From: Fibrobacteraceae bacterium
Lineage (GTDB): Bacteria; Fibrobacterota; Fibrobacteria; Fibrobacterales; Fibrobacteraceae
DNA length: 26,848 nt
Assembly: GCA_021443045.1 (NCBI GenBank)
Contig: JABUUT010000027.1
Span: 9,197 to 36,044 of the forward strand
Direction: 5' to 3'
Under the pieces are notes generated by a model. It saw only the letters and a list, made by a program, of their open reading frames with translations. It was not told the DNA's origin and did no database searches. How positions within the stretch are numbered: position 1 is the stretch's first letter; every line of letters begins with the position of its first letter. This document shows, piece by piece, positions 1 to 7,889 of the stretch. Both the position numbers and the translations under genes were made by a program.

Positions 1-1167
1 GACAGAAGCAAGCCGCACTGCAACATCGGCACCATCGGTCACGTTGACCACGGTAAGACAACCCTGACAGCCGCAATCTGCACAACTCTCGCTGCAAACG
101 GCCTCGCAAGTGCAAAGCGCTTCGACGAAATCGACAACGCTCCCGAAGAAAAGGCTCGTGGTATCACGATCAACACTTCCCACGTTGAATACACAACCGC
201 AAACCGTCACTACGCCCACGTCGACTGCCCGGGTCACGCCGACTATGTCAAGAACATGGTGACCGGTGCTGCCCAGATGGACGGCGCCATCCTCGTTGTG
301 GCCTCCACCGACGGCCCCATGCCACAGACCCGCGAACACATCCTGCTCGCCCACCAGGTTGGCGTGCCAAAGATCGTCGTGTTCATGAACAAGGTCGACA
401 TGGTTGACGACCCAGAACTTTTGGACCTGGTCGAAATGGAAGTCCGCGACCTTCTCTCCAAGTACGACTTCGACGGTGACAACACCCCGATCGTGCGCGG
501 CTCCGCCCTCAAGGCCCTCGAAGGCGACAAGGAATACCAGGACAAGGTCATGGAACTCATGGCTGCCTGCGACGATTACATCCCTCTTCCTGCCCGCGAA
601 ACCGAGAAGCCCTTCCTCATGCCTATCGAAGACGTGTTCACCATCACTGGCCGCGGCACCGTTGCCACAGGCCGTATCGAACGCGGCATCGTTCGCCTCA
701 ACGACAAGGTTGAACGCATCGGTCTCGGCGAAACCGCTGAATACGTGATCACCGGCGTGGAAATGTTCCGCAAGCTCCTGGACGACGCCCAGGCCGGCGA
801 CAACGTGGGTCTGCTCCTCCGCGGTGCCGAAAAGAAGGACATCATCCGCGGCATGGTTCTCGCAGCTCCGAAGTCTGTGACACCACACACCGAATTCAAG
901 GCAGAAATCTACGTTCTTACAAAGGACGAAGGTGGCCGTCACACCCCGTTCATGAACGGGTACCGTCCACAATTCTACTTCCGTACCACAGACGTTACCG
1001 GAACCATCCAGCTGCCCGAAGGCGTTGAAATGGTTACCCCAGGCGACACCGTGACAATCCACACAACACTGATTGCCCCAATCGCCATGGAAAAGCAGCT
1101 TCGCTTCGCTATCCGCGAAGGTGGCCGTACTGTTGGTGCTGGCTCTGTAACCGAAATCATCAAGTAA
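1..1167 (+). CDS. tuf: Elongation factor Tu, 5' end cut by window
   Basis: EF-Tu is the GTPase that brings aminoacyl-tRNA to the ribosomal A site. The reading frame is open from base 1 and gives 388 residues. The P-loop GHVDHGKT is at visible residues 13-20; DCPGHADY with the catalytic His and the NKVD guanine-specificity motif follow, then the beta-barrel domains (GRGTVATGRIERG, GGRHTPF, YRPQFYFRTTDVTG). Compared with the family length of about 394, only about six N-terminal residues are missing. The stop is 9 bases before rpsJ, so tuf probably leads the S10 cluster in one transcript. Third codon positions are much richer in C than in the genes that follow (see findings). Confidence 0.98.
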   Translation, partial: DRSKPHCNIGTIGHVDHGKTTLTAAICTTLAANGLASAKRFDEIDNAPEEKARGITINTSHVEYTTANRHYAHVDCPGHADYVKNMVTGAAQMDGAILVVASTDGPMPQTREHILLAHQVGVPKIVVFMNKVDMVDDPELLDLVEMEVRDLLSKYDFDGDNTPIVRGSALKALEGDKEYQDKVMELMAACDDYIPLPARETEKPFLMPIEDVFTITGRGTVATGRIERGIVRLNDKVERIGLGETAEYVITGVEMFRKLLDDAQAGDNVGLLLRGAEKKDIIRGMVLAAPKSVTPHTEFKAEIYVLTKDEGGRHTPFMNGYRPQFYFRTTDVTGTIQLPEGVEMVTPGDTVTIHTTLIAPIAMEKQLRFAIREGGRTVGAGSVTEIIK

Positions 1168-1176
1168 GGAATAATC

Positions 1177-1485
1177 ATGGCTGGTGAACGTATTCGTATT
1201 CGCTTAAAGTCCTTCGATCATCGTATGATTGATCGTTCGGCTCAAGATATCGTGAATACAGCTCAAAACACAGGTGCTCGCGTAGCGGGCCCTATCCCAC
1301 TCCCTACGAAGGTTCAAAAATATACGGTGCTTCGCTCTCCGCATATTGACAAGACTTCTCGTGAACAGTTTGAATCCCGTACGCACAAGCGTCTCATCGA
1401 CATCCTTGATGCTACACCACAAACTGTGGATTCCCTCATGAAACTTGACTTGCCTGCTGGTGTGGAAGTCGAAATTAAGGTTTAA
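1177..1485 (+). CDS. rpsJ: 30S ribosomal protein S10 (NusE)
   Basis: Small-subunit head protein, which in other bacteria also acts as NusE in transcription antitermination. The 102 residues match the usual length. The S10 core is visible: GARVAGPIPLPTK around residues 33-45, YTVLRSPHIDKTSREQFE, then THKRLIDI. AAGGA lies 6 bases before the ATG. The gap to tuf is 9 bases, leaving no room for its own promoter or for an L4-responsive leader of the E. coli type, so expression must come from upstream. Confidence 0.97.
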   Translation: MAGERIRIRLKSFDHRMIDRSAQDIVNTAQNTGARVAGPIPLPTKVQKYTVLRSPHIDKTSREQFESRTHKRLIDILDATPQTVDSLMKLDLPAGVEVEIKV

Positions 1486-1489
1486 TACA

Positions 1490-2107
1490 ATGAACGGTAT
1501 TCTCGCAAAGAAATTGGGAATGACCCAAGTGTTCACGGAACAGGGCGAATGCGTGCCTGTAACGGTTCTCGAAGCCGGTCCGTGCGTGGTCGTTTGCCAT
1601 AAGACAGAAGAGAAGGACGGTTACACTGCTGTCCAAATCGGCTTTGGTCTCAAGAAAGAACAACGTGCCAACAAGGCTGAAATCGGCCACTTCAAGAAGG
1701 CTGACGTTGCTGTTCGCGAACACCTTGCTGAATTTGATGTTGATGATCTTGCTTCCTGGCCAGTTGGCAAGGAATTTGGTGCTGCTGACTTTGCCGACGC
1801 TAAGGTGGTAAATGTCTCCGGCATCTCTAAGGGTCACGGCTTTTCTGGCGCTATCAAGCGTCATGGTTTCCATAGCGGTCCTCGTTCCCATGGTACGCAC
1901 AATATGCGTGAACCAGGTGGTACATCTGCTCACTCCTATCCAGGTCGTGTTTTCCCAGGCAAGCGCATGCCTGGTCACTACGGTAACAAGAAGGTTACTG
2001 TTAAGCACCTCCAAGTGGTTAAAGTTGATGGCGATCGCAACCTGATCTTCGTACGTGGCGCTGTGCCAGGTGCTAAGAACAGCATTATCGTGGTGAGGAA
2101 AGACTAA
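1490..2107 (+). CDS. rplC: 50S ribosomal protein L3
   Basis: Large-subunit protein that binds near the peptidyl-transferase centre and nucleates 50S assembly. I place the start at 1490, giving 205 residues that begin MNGILAKKLGMTQVF, the standard L3 N-terminus; an upstream start at 1445 would lie inside rpsJ and adds 15 foreign residues. The long central loop FSGAIKRHGFHSGPRSHGTH and the later PGRVFPGKRMPGHYGN segment are L3 hallmarks. The Shine-Dalgarno is a weak AAGG. The stop overlaps the rplD start by one base (TAATG). Confidence 0.97.
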   Translation: MNGILAKKLGMTQVFTEQGECVPVTVLEAGPCVVVCHKTEEKDGYTAVQIGFGLKKEQRANKAEIGHFKKADVAVREHLAEFDVDDLASWPVGKEFGAADFADAKVVNVSGISKGHGFSGAIKRHGFHSGPRSHGTHNMREPGGTSAHSYPGRVFPGKRMPGHYGNKKVTVKHLQVVKVDGDRNLIFVRGAVPGAKNSIIVVRKD

Positions 2108-2727
2108 TGGCAACTGCTAAGCTTTTCGCCGCTACCGGCGATTTTAAGAATGATATTCAACTTCCTGCTATGTTTGATGAAGAAGTCAACAAGGTTTGCA
2201 TGTACTTGCACATCAAGGCTATCCTCAACAACAACCGTCAGGGCACTGCTCAATCCAAGAATCGTTCTTCTGTGAGCGGTGGTACTACAAAGCCATGGAA
2301 GCAAAAGGGCACCGGTCGTGCACGTTCCGGCCAAAACACATCTGCTGTTTGGGTACGTGGTAACAAGGCACATGGTCCTAAGTCTCATGACTATTTTGAA
2401 AAGGTAAACAAGAAGGTTAAGAAGGCTGCCTTCCACAGCGCCCTCGCTGTTAAGGCTTCCGAAGGCAAGGTAAACGTGTTTGAAGCACTGAGCTTTGCTG
2501 CTCCTAAGACAAAGGATCTTCTCGCTGTTCTCGCCAAGTCTGGTATCGAACAACGCAATGTTCTCTTTGTTGTTAGCGAAAAAGACCAGAACTTGTATCT
2601 TTCTTCCAACAACATTCCTTGGGTACGTTGCGCTCGCGTTGAAGATGTCAATACTTACGACATCGTTCGTGCCAACAATGTTGTCATCTCCCAAGCTGCT
2701 TTAAGCGAACTTGAAGGAGGCCGCTAA
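2107..2727 (+). CDS. rplD: 50S ribosomal protein L4
   Basis: Lines the nascent peptide exit tunnel; in E. coli it also represses its own S10 operon. It has 206 residues. The tunnel loop is clear at about residues 44-74: RQGTAQSKNRSSVSGG followed by PWKQKGTGRARSG. Its ATG shares an A with the rplC stop and its own stop shares an A with the rplW start, so it is probably translated by coupling on both sides. The short tuf-rpsJ gap gives no visible place for E. coli-style L4 attenuation. Confidence 0.97.
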   Translation: MATAKLFAATGDFKNDIQLPAMFDEEVNKVCMYLHIKAILNNNRQGTAQSKNRSSVSGGTTKPWKQKGTGRARSGQNTSAVWVRGNKAHGPKSHDYFEKVNKKVKKAAFHSALAVKASEGKVNVFEALSFAAPKTKDLLAVLAKSGIEQRNVLFVVSEKDQNLYLSSNNIPWVRCARVEDVNTYDIVRANNVVISQAALSELEGGR

Positions 2728-3029
2728 TGAGTGAAATTCACGAAATTTTAGTTGCTCCACACGTTACCGAAGGTACCACCAAGAATATGGTGAACCCACG
2801 TACTGGTGTACGCAAGTATGTTTTCAAAGTAGCTAAGGACGCTACCAAGACCGAAATTAAGGCTGCTATCGAAAAGCGCTTTAACGTAACTGTTGATTCT
2901 GTGAACACACTGATCAACCGCGGTAAAATCAAGCGCGTCCGTATGGTTGCTGGCAAAAAGTCCAACTGGAAGAAGGCCTACATTACACTTAAGGCCGGGC
3001 AATCTATTGCCGAGTTCGAAGGAGTTTAA
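2727..3029 (+). CDS. rplW: 50S ribosomal protein L23
   Basis: Sits at the tunnel exit and is the docking site for trigger factor and SRP. The 100 residues begin with the family motif ILVAPHVTEG; Glu15 aligns with the E. coli L23 glutamate contacted by trigger factor, whose gene (tig) is also in this window. The conserved RNA-binding end is present (RGKIKRVRMVAGKKSNWKKAYITL). GGAGG lies inside the end of rplD, 7 bases before the ATG, and the start overlaps the rplD stop (TAATG). Confidence 0.96.
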   Translation: MSEIHEILVAPHVTEGTTKNMVNPRTGVRKYVFKVAKDATKTEIKAAIEKRFNVTVDSVNTLINRGKIKRVRMVAGKKSNWKKAYITLKAGQSIAEFEGV

Positions 3030-3031
3030 CT

Positions 3032-3859
3032 ATGGGTTTGAAGTCTTATAGACCACTTACCCCGACATTGCGTTACAAGCAAATTGGTGACCGCAAGGAA
3101 ATCACAGCTGAAAAGCCTCTCAAGGCTCTCACTGTTGGTATCAAGCGTTCCTCCGGCCGTAACAATGTTGGTGAAATTACCTCCCGCCGCCGCGGTGGTG
3201 GCCACAAGAAGCTTTACCGTATCATTGACTTTAAGCGTCAGTCTGCAGTACCTTGCGTAGTCGAAACCATCGAATACGATCCAAACCGTACCGCACGCAT
3301 CGCTCTCGTTAAGTACGAAAACGGCAAGCGCGCCTACATTATTGCTCCAAACAACGTAAAGGTTGGCGATAAACTGGGTGCAGGTGAAGGTGCTGAATTC
3401 CGCATCGGTAACGCACTTCCTCTTCGCGACATTCCTCTCAACACCATCATTCACAACATTGAAATGAAGCCAGGTAAGGGTGCCCAAATTGCCCGTACCG
3501 CTGGTGCTGGTGCAGAACTCGTCGCTAAGGATGGCAAACTTTGTCAGGTTCGTCTCCCAAGTGGTGAAGTCCGTTTGATTCCAGAAACCTGCCTCGCTGT
3601 TGTAGGTCAGGTTTCCAACATCGATCACATGAATGAATCCTCTGGTTCTGCAGGCCGTAGCCGCTGGCTCGGTAAGCGTCCGGCTGTCCGTGGCGTTGTT
3701 ATGAACCCAGTTGACCACCCTCTTGGTGGTGGTGAAGGACGTACCTCTGGTGGTCGTCATCCATGCTCTCCTTGGGGCAAGAACTCTAAGGGTGCTAAAA
3801 CACGTAACAATAAGCGTACCGATAGATTCATCGTACGTCGTCGTCAGAAGAGGGCATAA
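3032..3859 (+). CDS. rplB: 50S ribosomal protein L2
   Basis: One of the most conserved large-subunit proteins, needed for subunit joining and peptidyl-transferase activity. It has 275 residues with the expected N-terminal region (GLKSYRPLTPTLRY), the SSGRNN..ITSRRRGGGHKKLYR block, and the C-terminal MNPVDHPLGGGEGRTSGG and RHPCSPWG motifs. The conserved His of VDHP is kept, while the following position, often His (HPHGG), is Leu here. GGAG lies 7 bases before the ATG. Two bases separate it from rplW and three from rpsS. Confidence 0.98.
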   Translation: MGLKSYRPLTPTLRYKQIGDRKEITAEKPLKALTVGIKRSSGRNNVGEITSRRRGGGHKKLYRIIDFKRQSAVPCVVETIEYDPNRTARIALVKYENGKRAYIIAPNNVKVGDKLGAGEGAEFRIGNALPLRDIPLNTIIHNIEMKPGKGAQIARTAGAGAELVAKDGKLCQVRLPSGEVRLIPETCLAVVGQVSNIDHMNESSGSAGRSRWLGKRPAVRGVVMNPVDHPLGGGEGRTSGGRHPCSPWGKNSKGAKTRNNKRTDRFIVRRRQKRA

Positions 3860-3862
3860 TTC

Positions 3863-4144
3863 ATGGCTAGATCCCTTAAGAAAGGTGCGTTCGTGGATTC
3901 CCACGTATTAACCAAGGCTCAAGCTATGGCTGGTTCCGACAAGAAGCAGCCAATCAAAACTTGGTCTCGTCGCTCCACAATCATTCCTGATATGGTTGGC
4001 CTTACTTTCTCCGTGTATAACGGCAAGCAGTTCATTCCCGTTTATGTTTCCGAAAACATGGTCGGTCACAAGCTCGGTGAATTTGCTCTTACCCGTCTTT
4101 TCCGCGGTCACCGCAAACAAGAAGTTGCAGGAGGCAAGAAGTAA
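3863..4144 (+). CDS. rpsS: 30S ribosomal protein S19
   Basis: Head protein of the small subunit that pairs with S13 near the A and P sites. It has 93 residues starting MARSLKKGAFVDSH, with the typical TWSRRSTIIPDMVG, VYNGKQFIPVYVSENMVGHKLGEFA and FRGH segments. The stop overlaps the rplV start (TAATG), and the AGGAGG serving rplV lies in its last codons at 4129-4134. The spacing suggests rpsS and rplV are translated as a coupled pair. Confidence 0.97.
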   Translation: MARSLKKGAFVDSHVLTKAQAMAGSDKKQPIKTWSRRSTIIPDMVGLTFSVYNGKQFIPVYVSENMVGHKLGEFALTRLFRGHRKQEVAGGKK

Positions 4145-4500
4145 TGCAAGCCGTCGCTAAAGTTAAAAACGTGCGTTATGGCGTTCGCAAGCTCCGTCAG
4201 GTTGTAGACCTCGTTCGCGGCAAAAACGTTGACGAAGCCTTTGCAATGCTCTCCATTCTCCGCACTCAGAAGAAAGGTGCTCTGATTGTAGAAAATGCTC
4301 TCAAGTCTGCTGTTGCAAACTTCAAGCAAAAAGCTCCAGCTGCTGTGGCAACTGAAGAACTCACTATCAAGGCTATCATGGCCGATGGTGGTACAATCAT
4401 GAAGCGCATCCACCCACGTTCCCAGGGCCGTGCTTTCCGCATCGAAAAGCCGCTCTCTCACCTCACCGTCGTTGTTGCTGACAACGCTGACAAGGAGTAA
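4144..4500 (+). CDS. rplV: 50S ribosomal protein L22
   Basis: Its beta-hairpin reaches into the exit tunnel; changes there give macrolide resistance in other bacteria. It has 118 residues, about eight more than E. coli. Recognisable parts are VRYGVRKLRQVVDLVRGKNVDEA at the N-terminus (split here only by order), KKGALIVENALKSAVAN in the middle and the hairpin DGGTIMKRIHPRSQGRA with ISHLTV-like end KPLSHLTVVVAD. It begins directly with MQAVAKVKNVRY, with no longer upstream start. AGGAGG is 9 bases upstream. The rpsC start is 4 bases after the stop. Confidence 0.96.
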   Translation: MQAVAKVKNVRYGVRKLRQVVDLVRGKNVDEAFAMLSILRTQKKGALIVENALKSAVANFKQKAPAAVATEELTIKAIMADGGTIMKRIHPRSQGRAFRIEKPLSHLTVVVADNADKE

Positions 4501-4504
4501 TACA

Positions 4505-5164
4505 ATGGGTCAAAAAACTCATCCGAATGGTCTTCGTGTAGGTGTTATCCGCGGTTGGGAATCCAAGTGGTATGCCGAAGACAAGTTTGCCGATCTTCTC
4601 TACGAAGATATCGTGCTCCGTCGCTACTTGATGAAGCGCTTTGAACATGCCTCCCTCTCCAAGGTTGGCATCGAACGCACCGTCAAGAAGGTAAATGTGA
4701 ACCTCTTTACTGCCCGCCCAGGTATCGTTATTGGTAAAAAGGGCGAAGAATTGGAACGCTTGAAGGGCGAACTCCAGTTCCTCACCGGTAAAGAAATCTA
4801 TATTTCCGTTCACGAAATCAAGCGCCCGGAAACAGACGCCAAGTTGGTTGCCGAAAATATCGCTCGCCAGCTGGAAAAGCGTATCTCTTTCCGTCGTGCT
4901 ATGAAGCGTGCCATCCAGAGCGCTATGCGCATGGGTGTTGAAGGTATCAAGATTCAATGCGGCGGCCGTCTCGGCGGTGCTGAAATTGCCCGCACAGAAA
5001 AGTATGCTGAAGGTCGCGTGCCTCTGCACACTCTGCGTGCCGACATTGACTATGCTACCTCCATTGCTAAGACTGTGTATGGTGCCATCGGTATCAAGGT
5101 GTGGATCATGCATGGTGAAAAGATTGGTAAAGACGTAATGTCCGACAACAAGAGAGAGAAGTAA
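4505..5164 (+). CDS. rpsC: 30S ribosomal protein S3
   Basis: Part of the mRNA entry channel, with helicase activity alongside S4 and S5. I use the ATG at 4505, giving 219 residues beginning MGQKTHPNGLRVG; an earlier in-frame start at 4430 would add 25 residues read out of rplV. The type II KH domain is visible with IGKKG at residues 76-80, and the C-terminal domain has CGGRLGGAEIARTE. The Shine-Dalgarno region AAGGAGTAATACAATG is identical, over 16 bases, to the one before rpmD. Confidence 0.97.
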   Translation: MGQKTHPNGLRVGVIRGWESKWYAEDKFADLLYEDIVLRRYLMKRFEHASLSKVGIERTVKKVNVNLFTARPGIVIGKKGEELERLKGELQFLTGKEIYISVHEIKRPETDAKLVAENIARQLEKRISFRRAMKRAIQSAMRMGVEGIKIQCGGRLGGAEIARTEKYAEGRVPLHTLRADIDYATSIAKTVYGAIGIKVWIMHGEKIGKDVMSDNKREK

Positions 5165-5165
5165 T

Positions 5166-5579
5166 ATGCTGAGTCCTAAAAGAACAAAACACCGCAAGCA
5201 GATGAAAGGCCGCATGAAGGGTGTTGCTACTCGTGGTAACACTTTGGCTTTTGGAGAATTTGGCATTCAAGCTCTTGAAAGTTGCTGGCTCACAGCACGC
5301 CAAATCGAAGCAGCCCGTATCGCCATGACTCGTAAGATTAAGCGTGGCGGTCGTGTATGGATCCGCGTTTTCCCGGATAAGCCAATTACCCGTCACCCAG
5401 CCGAAGCTCGTATGGGTAAGGGTAAGGGTGCCGTAGAATTCTGGGCAGCCGTAATCCTTCCAGGTCGCATCATTTTCGAAATGGGTGGCGTAGAAAAGGA
5501 ACTTGCCATGGAAGCCCTCCATGTTGCATCCCAGAAGCTCCCACTCAAAGTTAAAATCGTAGAAGAATCGGAGATCTAA
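5166..5579 (+). CDS. rplP: 50S ribosomal protein L16
   Basis: Binds between the A-site tRNA elbow and 23S rRNA. It has 137 residues starting MLSPKRTKHRKQMKGRMKG, with ESCWLTARQIEAARIAMTR, KPITRHPAEARMGKGKG and EFWAAVILPGRIIFEMGGV, all standard L16 blocks. The gene is one base past the rpsC stop, and its own stop overlaps the rpmC ATG. The end of the gene carries GGAGATCTA (5570-5578), which serves as the ribosome-binding region of rpmC and recurs before rplO and rpsM. Confidence 0.97.
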   Translation: MLSPKRTKHRKQMKGRMKGVATRGNTLAFGEFGIQALESCWLTARQIEAARIAMTRKIKRGGRVWIRVFPDKPITRHPAEARMGKGKGAVEFWAAVILPGRIIFEMGGVEKELAMEALHVASQKLPLKVKIVEESEI

Positions 5580-5770
5580 TGAAAGCTCGTGAATTAAAGG
5601 AACTGGGTGTAGACCAGCTTCAAGAAAAGCTCGCCCAATTGAATCTCGATTTGTTCAATTACCGCATGACTGCCAAGCTCGGTAATTTGGAAAAACCATC
5701 TGTGATTCAAACGACCCGCAAGGATATCGCTCGAATCAAGACCATCCTCAGCGAAAAGGCCAAGGCGTAA
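5579..5770 (+). CDS. rpmC: 50S ribosomal protein L29
   Basis: Small helical protein near the tunnel exit, next to L23. It has 63 residues, all within the L29 fold: MKARELKELGVDQLQEKL, then LDLFNYRMTAKLGNLEKPSVI and TRKDIARIKTILSE. The start overlaps the rplP stop (TAATG) and is the only sensible one. A 17-base gap follows, containing GGAGAAGGA as the ribosome-binding site for rpsQ. Confidence 0.95.
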   Translation: MKARELKELGVDQLQEKLAQLNLDLFNYRMTAKLGNLEKPSVIQTTRKDIARIKTILSEKAKA

Positions 5771-5787
5771 GCCGGCAGGAGAAGGAA

Positions 5788-6042
5788 ATGGATAGAAACC
5801 TTCGTAAGGTCAAGCAGGGCATTGTTACATCCGACAAGATGGACAAGACAATTACGGTTGCTGTTGAAAACCGTAAGCGTCACCCTATGTACAACAAAAT
5901 CATGACAACAACTAAGAAGCTCAAAGCCCACGACGAAAACAACGAAGCGGGTGAAGGTGACTTGGTTGAAATCATGGAAACTCGTCCACTTTCCGCAACC
6001 AAGCGCTGGCGTTTGGTTCGTATCGTGGAAAAGAAGAAATAA
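5788..6042 (+). CDS. rpsQ: 30S ribosomal protein S17
   Basis: Early-assembling OB-fold protein of the small-subunit body. It has 84 residues: KQGIVTSDKMDKTITVAVE at the N-terminus, RKRHPMYNKIM in the middle, GDLVEIMETRPLSATKRWRLV near the end. The last residues are a basic IVEKKK tail. This is the last gene of the classical S10 operon, and 21 bases separate it from rplN, with no terminator visible, so the spc genes are probably read through. Confidence 0.96.
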   Translation: MDRNLRKVKQGIVTSDKMDKTITVAVENRKRHPMYNKIMTTTKKLKAHDENNEAGEGDLVEIMETRPLSATKRWRLVRIVEKKK

Positions 6043-6063
6043 TCTCTTTGGAGTAAGGCGAAT

Positions 6064-6432
6064 ATGATTCAAGAAGAAACCAGACTCGTCGTGGCCGACA
6101 ACAGTGGAGCCAAGGAAGTCGCCTGCATCCGTGTTTTGGGTGGCACCAACCGTCGCTATGCAAGCATCGGTGATGTCATCAAGGTATCCATCAAGGATGC
6201 CATTCCTCAAAGCAAGGTGAAGAAGGGTTCCGTAGCTGACGCTGTAGTCGTTCGCACACGCAAAGAAATCTCTCGTCCAGATGGAACGTTCATTCGTTTC
6301 TCTGACAACGCAGTGGTTCTCATCAACAAAGACGGTGAACCACGTGGAACCCGTATTTTTGGCCCCGTAGCTCGCGAGCTCCGTGACAAGAAATACATGA
6401 AGATAATCTCTCTCGCACCTGAGGTTCTCTAA
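6064..6432 (+). CDS. rplN: 50S ribosomal protein L14
   Basis: Forms an intersubunit bridge with 16S rRNA and is the target of the RsfS silencing factor in bacteria that have it. It has the normal 122 residues, starting MIQEETRLVVADNSGAKEV, with VLGGTNRRYASIGDVIKVSIK and the C-terminal RDKKYMKIISLAPEVL. It is the first gene of the spc group, yet there is no obvious promoter in the 21 bases before it. GGAG and AAGG precede the ATG. Its stop overlaps the rplX start (TAATG). Confidence 0.97.
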   Translation: MIQEETRLVVADNSGAKEVACIRVLGGTNRRYASIGDVIKVSIKDAIPQSKVKKGSVADAVVVRTRKEISRPDGTFIRFSDNAVVLINKDGEPRGTRIFGPVARELRDKKYMKIISLAPEVL

Positions 6433-6731
6433 TGGCTAACATTAAAAAGAATGACAACGTCAAGGTGATTGCCGGCGCTTCCAAGGGCAAGACCGGTGCC
6501 GTGATTAGCGTTAAGGGTGGCAAGGTGACTGTTAGCGGCGTTAATGTTTGCAAGCGTCACGAAAAGCCAAGCCAGACTAATCAGCAGGGTGGCATTATTG
6601 AAAAAGAAATGCCAATCGCTATTTCTAACGTAATGCTTCTCGAAGGCTCTACCCCAGTTCGTACCCGCAAGGTTCGCGAAGCTGGCAAGAAGGCTGTTCG
6701 TGTTAGCGTTAAAACCGGTAAGGCTGTTTGA
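6432..6731 (+). CDS. rplX: 50S ribosomal protein L24
   Basis: Assembly-initiating protein that binds the 5' end of 23S rRNA near the tunnel exit. It has 99 residues with an N-terminal KOW motif (KKNDNVKVIAGASKGKTGAV), followed by GVNVCKRHEKPSQTNQQGGIIEKE and VMLLEGSTPVRTRKV. The length is a few residues below the 103-104 of E. coli and B. subtilis. Its start is coupled to rplN by TAATG, and it ends in TGA, rarer than TAA among its neighbours. Confidence 0.96.
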   Translation: MANIKKNDNVKVIAGASKGKTGAVISVKGGKVTVSGVNVCKRHEKPSQTNQQGGIIEKEMPIAISNVMLLEGSTPVRTRKVREAGKKAVRVSVKTGKAV

Positions 6732-6739
6732 GGTACAAA

Positions 6740-7279
6740 ATGAACCAAATGAAGCAATTTTATCTCGAAAAGGTTGTTCCAGCTTTACAGGCTAAGTTTA
6801 ACTACAAGAACGTGATGGAAATTCCACGCCTCCAGAAAATCGTTGTGAACATGGGCGTAGGCGCTGCCTCCCAGAATCGCAAGATTCTCGATGAAGCTGT
6901 GGATACTCTTACTGCCATCACTGGCCAAAAGGCTGTCGTAACAACCGCTAAGAAGGCTATCGCCCAGTTCCACCTCCGTGAAGGTATTGGTATTGGCACA
7001 AAGGTAACTCTTCATGGCGAAAACATGTGGGATTTCCTTTTCCGTTTCATCAACATCAACCTCCCTCGTGTACGTGACTTCCGTGGTCTCGCCCGTCGTG
7101 GTTTTGATGGACGTGGAAACTTCACACTTGGCATCAAGGAACAGTCGATCTTCGTTGAAATCGATATCGACAAGATCGCTCATACATTCGGTATGGACAT
7201 TTCCTTCGTTACATCTGCAAAGACTGACGATGAAGGTCGTGCCCTCCTCGAAGAACTCGGACTCCCATTCCGTAAGTAA
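6740..7279 (+). CDS. rplE: 50S ribosomal protein L5
   Basis: Holds 5S rRNA in the central protuberance together with L18. I choose the ATG at 6740 (179 residues, MNQMKQFYLEKVVPAL) because GAGG at 6730-6733 is 6 bases upstream; a TTG at 6728 would overlap rplX and lacks such a site. Family motifs are IPRLQKIVVNMGVG, FLFRFININLPRVRDFRGL and FTLGIKEQSIFVEIDIDK. The gap to rpsN is 9 bases. Confidence 0.97.
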   Translation: MNQMKQFYLEKVVPALQAKFNYKNVMEIPRLQKIVVNMGVGAASQNRKILDEAVDTLTAITGQKAVVTTAKKAIAQFHLREGIGIGTKVTLHGENMWDFLFRFININLPRVRDFRGLARRGFDGRGNFTLGIKEQSIFVEIDIDKIAHTFGMDISFVTSAKTDDEGRALLEELGLPFRK

Positions 7280-7288
7280 GGTAATACC

Positions 7289-7474
7289 ATGGCTAGCAGA
7301 AGAATGATTGAAAAATGCAAGCATACCCCGAAGTTCACTGTTCGTGGGTATAACCGTTGCAAGCGTTGCGGTAGGCCGCACGCCTTTATGCGCCGCTTTG
7401 GCCTCTGCCGTATTTGCTTCCGCGAAATGGCCCTGGCCGGCGAAATTCCCGGTATCACAAAGTCGTCCTGGTAA
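7289..7474 (+). CDS. rpsN: 30S ribosomal protein S14, zinc-binding type Z
   Basis: Short 61-residue S14 of the C+ class, as in Bacillus and Thermus, not the longer zinc-free E. coli form of about 100 residues. The zinc ribbon cysteines are C24, C27, C40 and C43 (RCKRCG and LCRIC). The ending GITKSSW is typical of the short form. The protein sits in the small-subunit head. In some bacteria the zinc form is replaced by a zinc-free paralogue under zinc limitation; no such paralogue is in this window. Confidence 0.97.
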   Translation: MASRRMIEKCKHTPKFTVRGYNRCKRCGRPHAFMRRFGLCRICFREMALAGEIPGITKSSW

Positions 7475-7485
7475 GGAGAGTACAA

Positions 7486-7881
7486 ATGGCAATGACAGAT
7501 CCTATCGCCGATATGCTCACCCGCATCCGCAATGCTTCTACAGCAAAGCTGCCTGTGGTGGACATTCCTGCCAGCAACTTGAAGCGTGAAATCGCTCGCG
7601 TGTTGCAGGAAAAAGGTTTCATTAAAAAATTCGTCGTAGTTGATGACGGCAAGCAGGGCATTCTCAAGTGCCTCCTCCGTTACACTAACGGCACATCCGC
7701 AATTCAAGGTATCGAACGCGTAAGTACACCAGGTCTTCGTCACTATGTGGACTCTGCAAAGCTTCCTCGCGTGCGCAATGGCCTTGGTTATGCGATCATC
7801 TCCACTTCTAAAGGTGTGATGACTGACCACGAAGCCCGCGAACAGAAAGTGGGCGGCGAAGTTGTCGCAAAGGTCTGGTGA
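7486..7881 (+). CDS. rpsH: 30S ribosomal protein S8
   Basis: Binds the centre of 16S rRNA; in E. coli it represses the spc operon through a site near rplE. The ATG at 7486 gives 131 residues beginning MAMTDPIADMLTRIRNAS, exactly the family N-terminus; an upstream start at 7414 would be buried in rpsN. AAGGAG is at 7473-7478. The C-terminus has GLGYAIISTSKGVMTDHEAR and GGEVVAKVW. It stops with TGA, 8 bases before rplF. Confidence 0.97.
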   Translation: MAMTDPIADMLTRIRNASTAKLPVVDIPASNLKREIARVLQEKGFIKKFVVVDDGKQGILKCLLRYTNGTSAIQGIERVSTPGLRHYVDSAKLPRVRNGLGYAIISTSKGVMTDHEAREQKVGGEVVAKVW

Positions 7882-7889
7882 GGTAAAAG

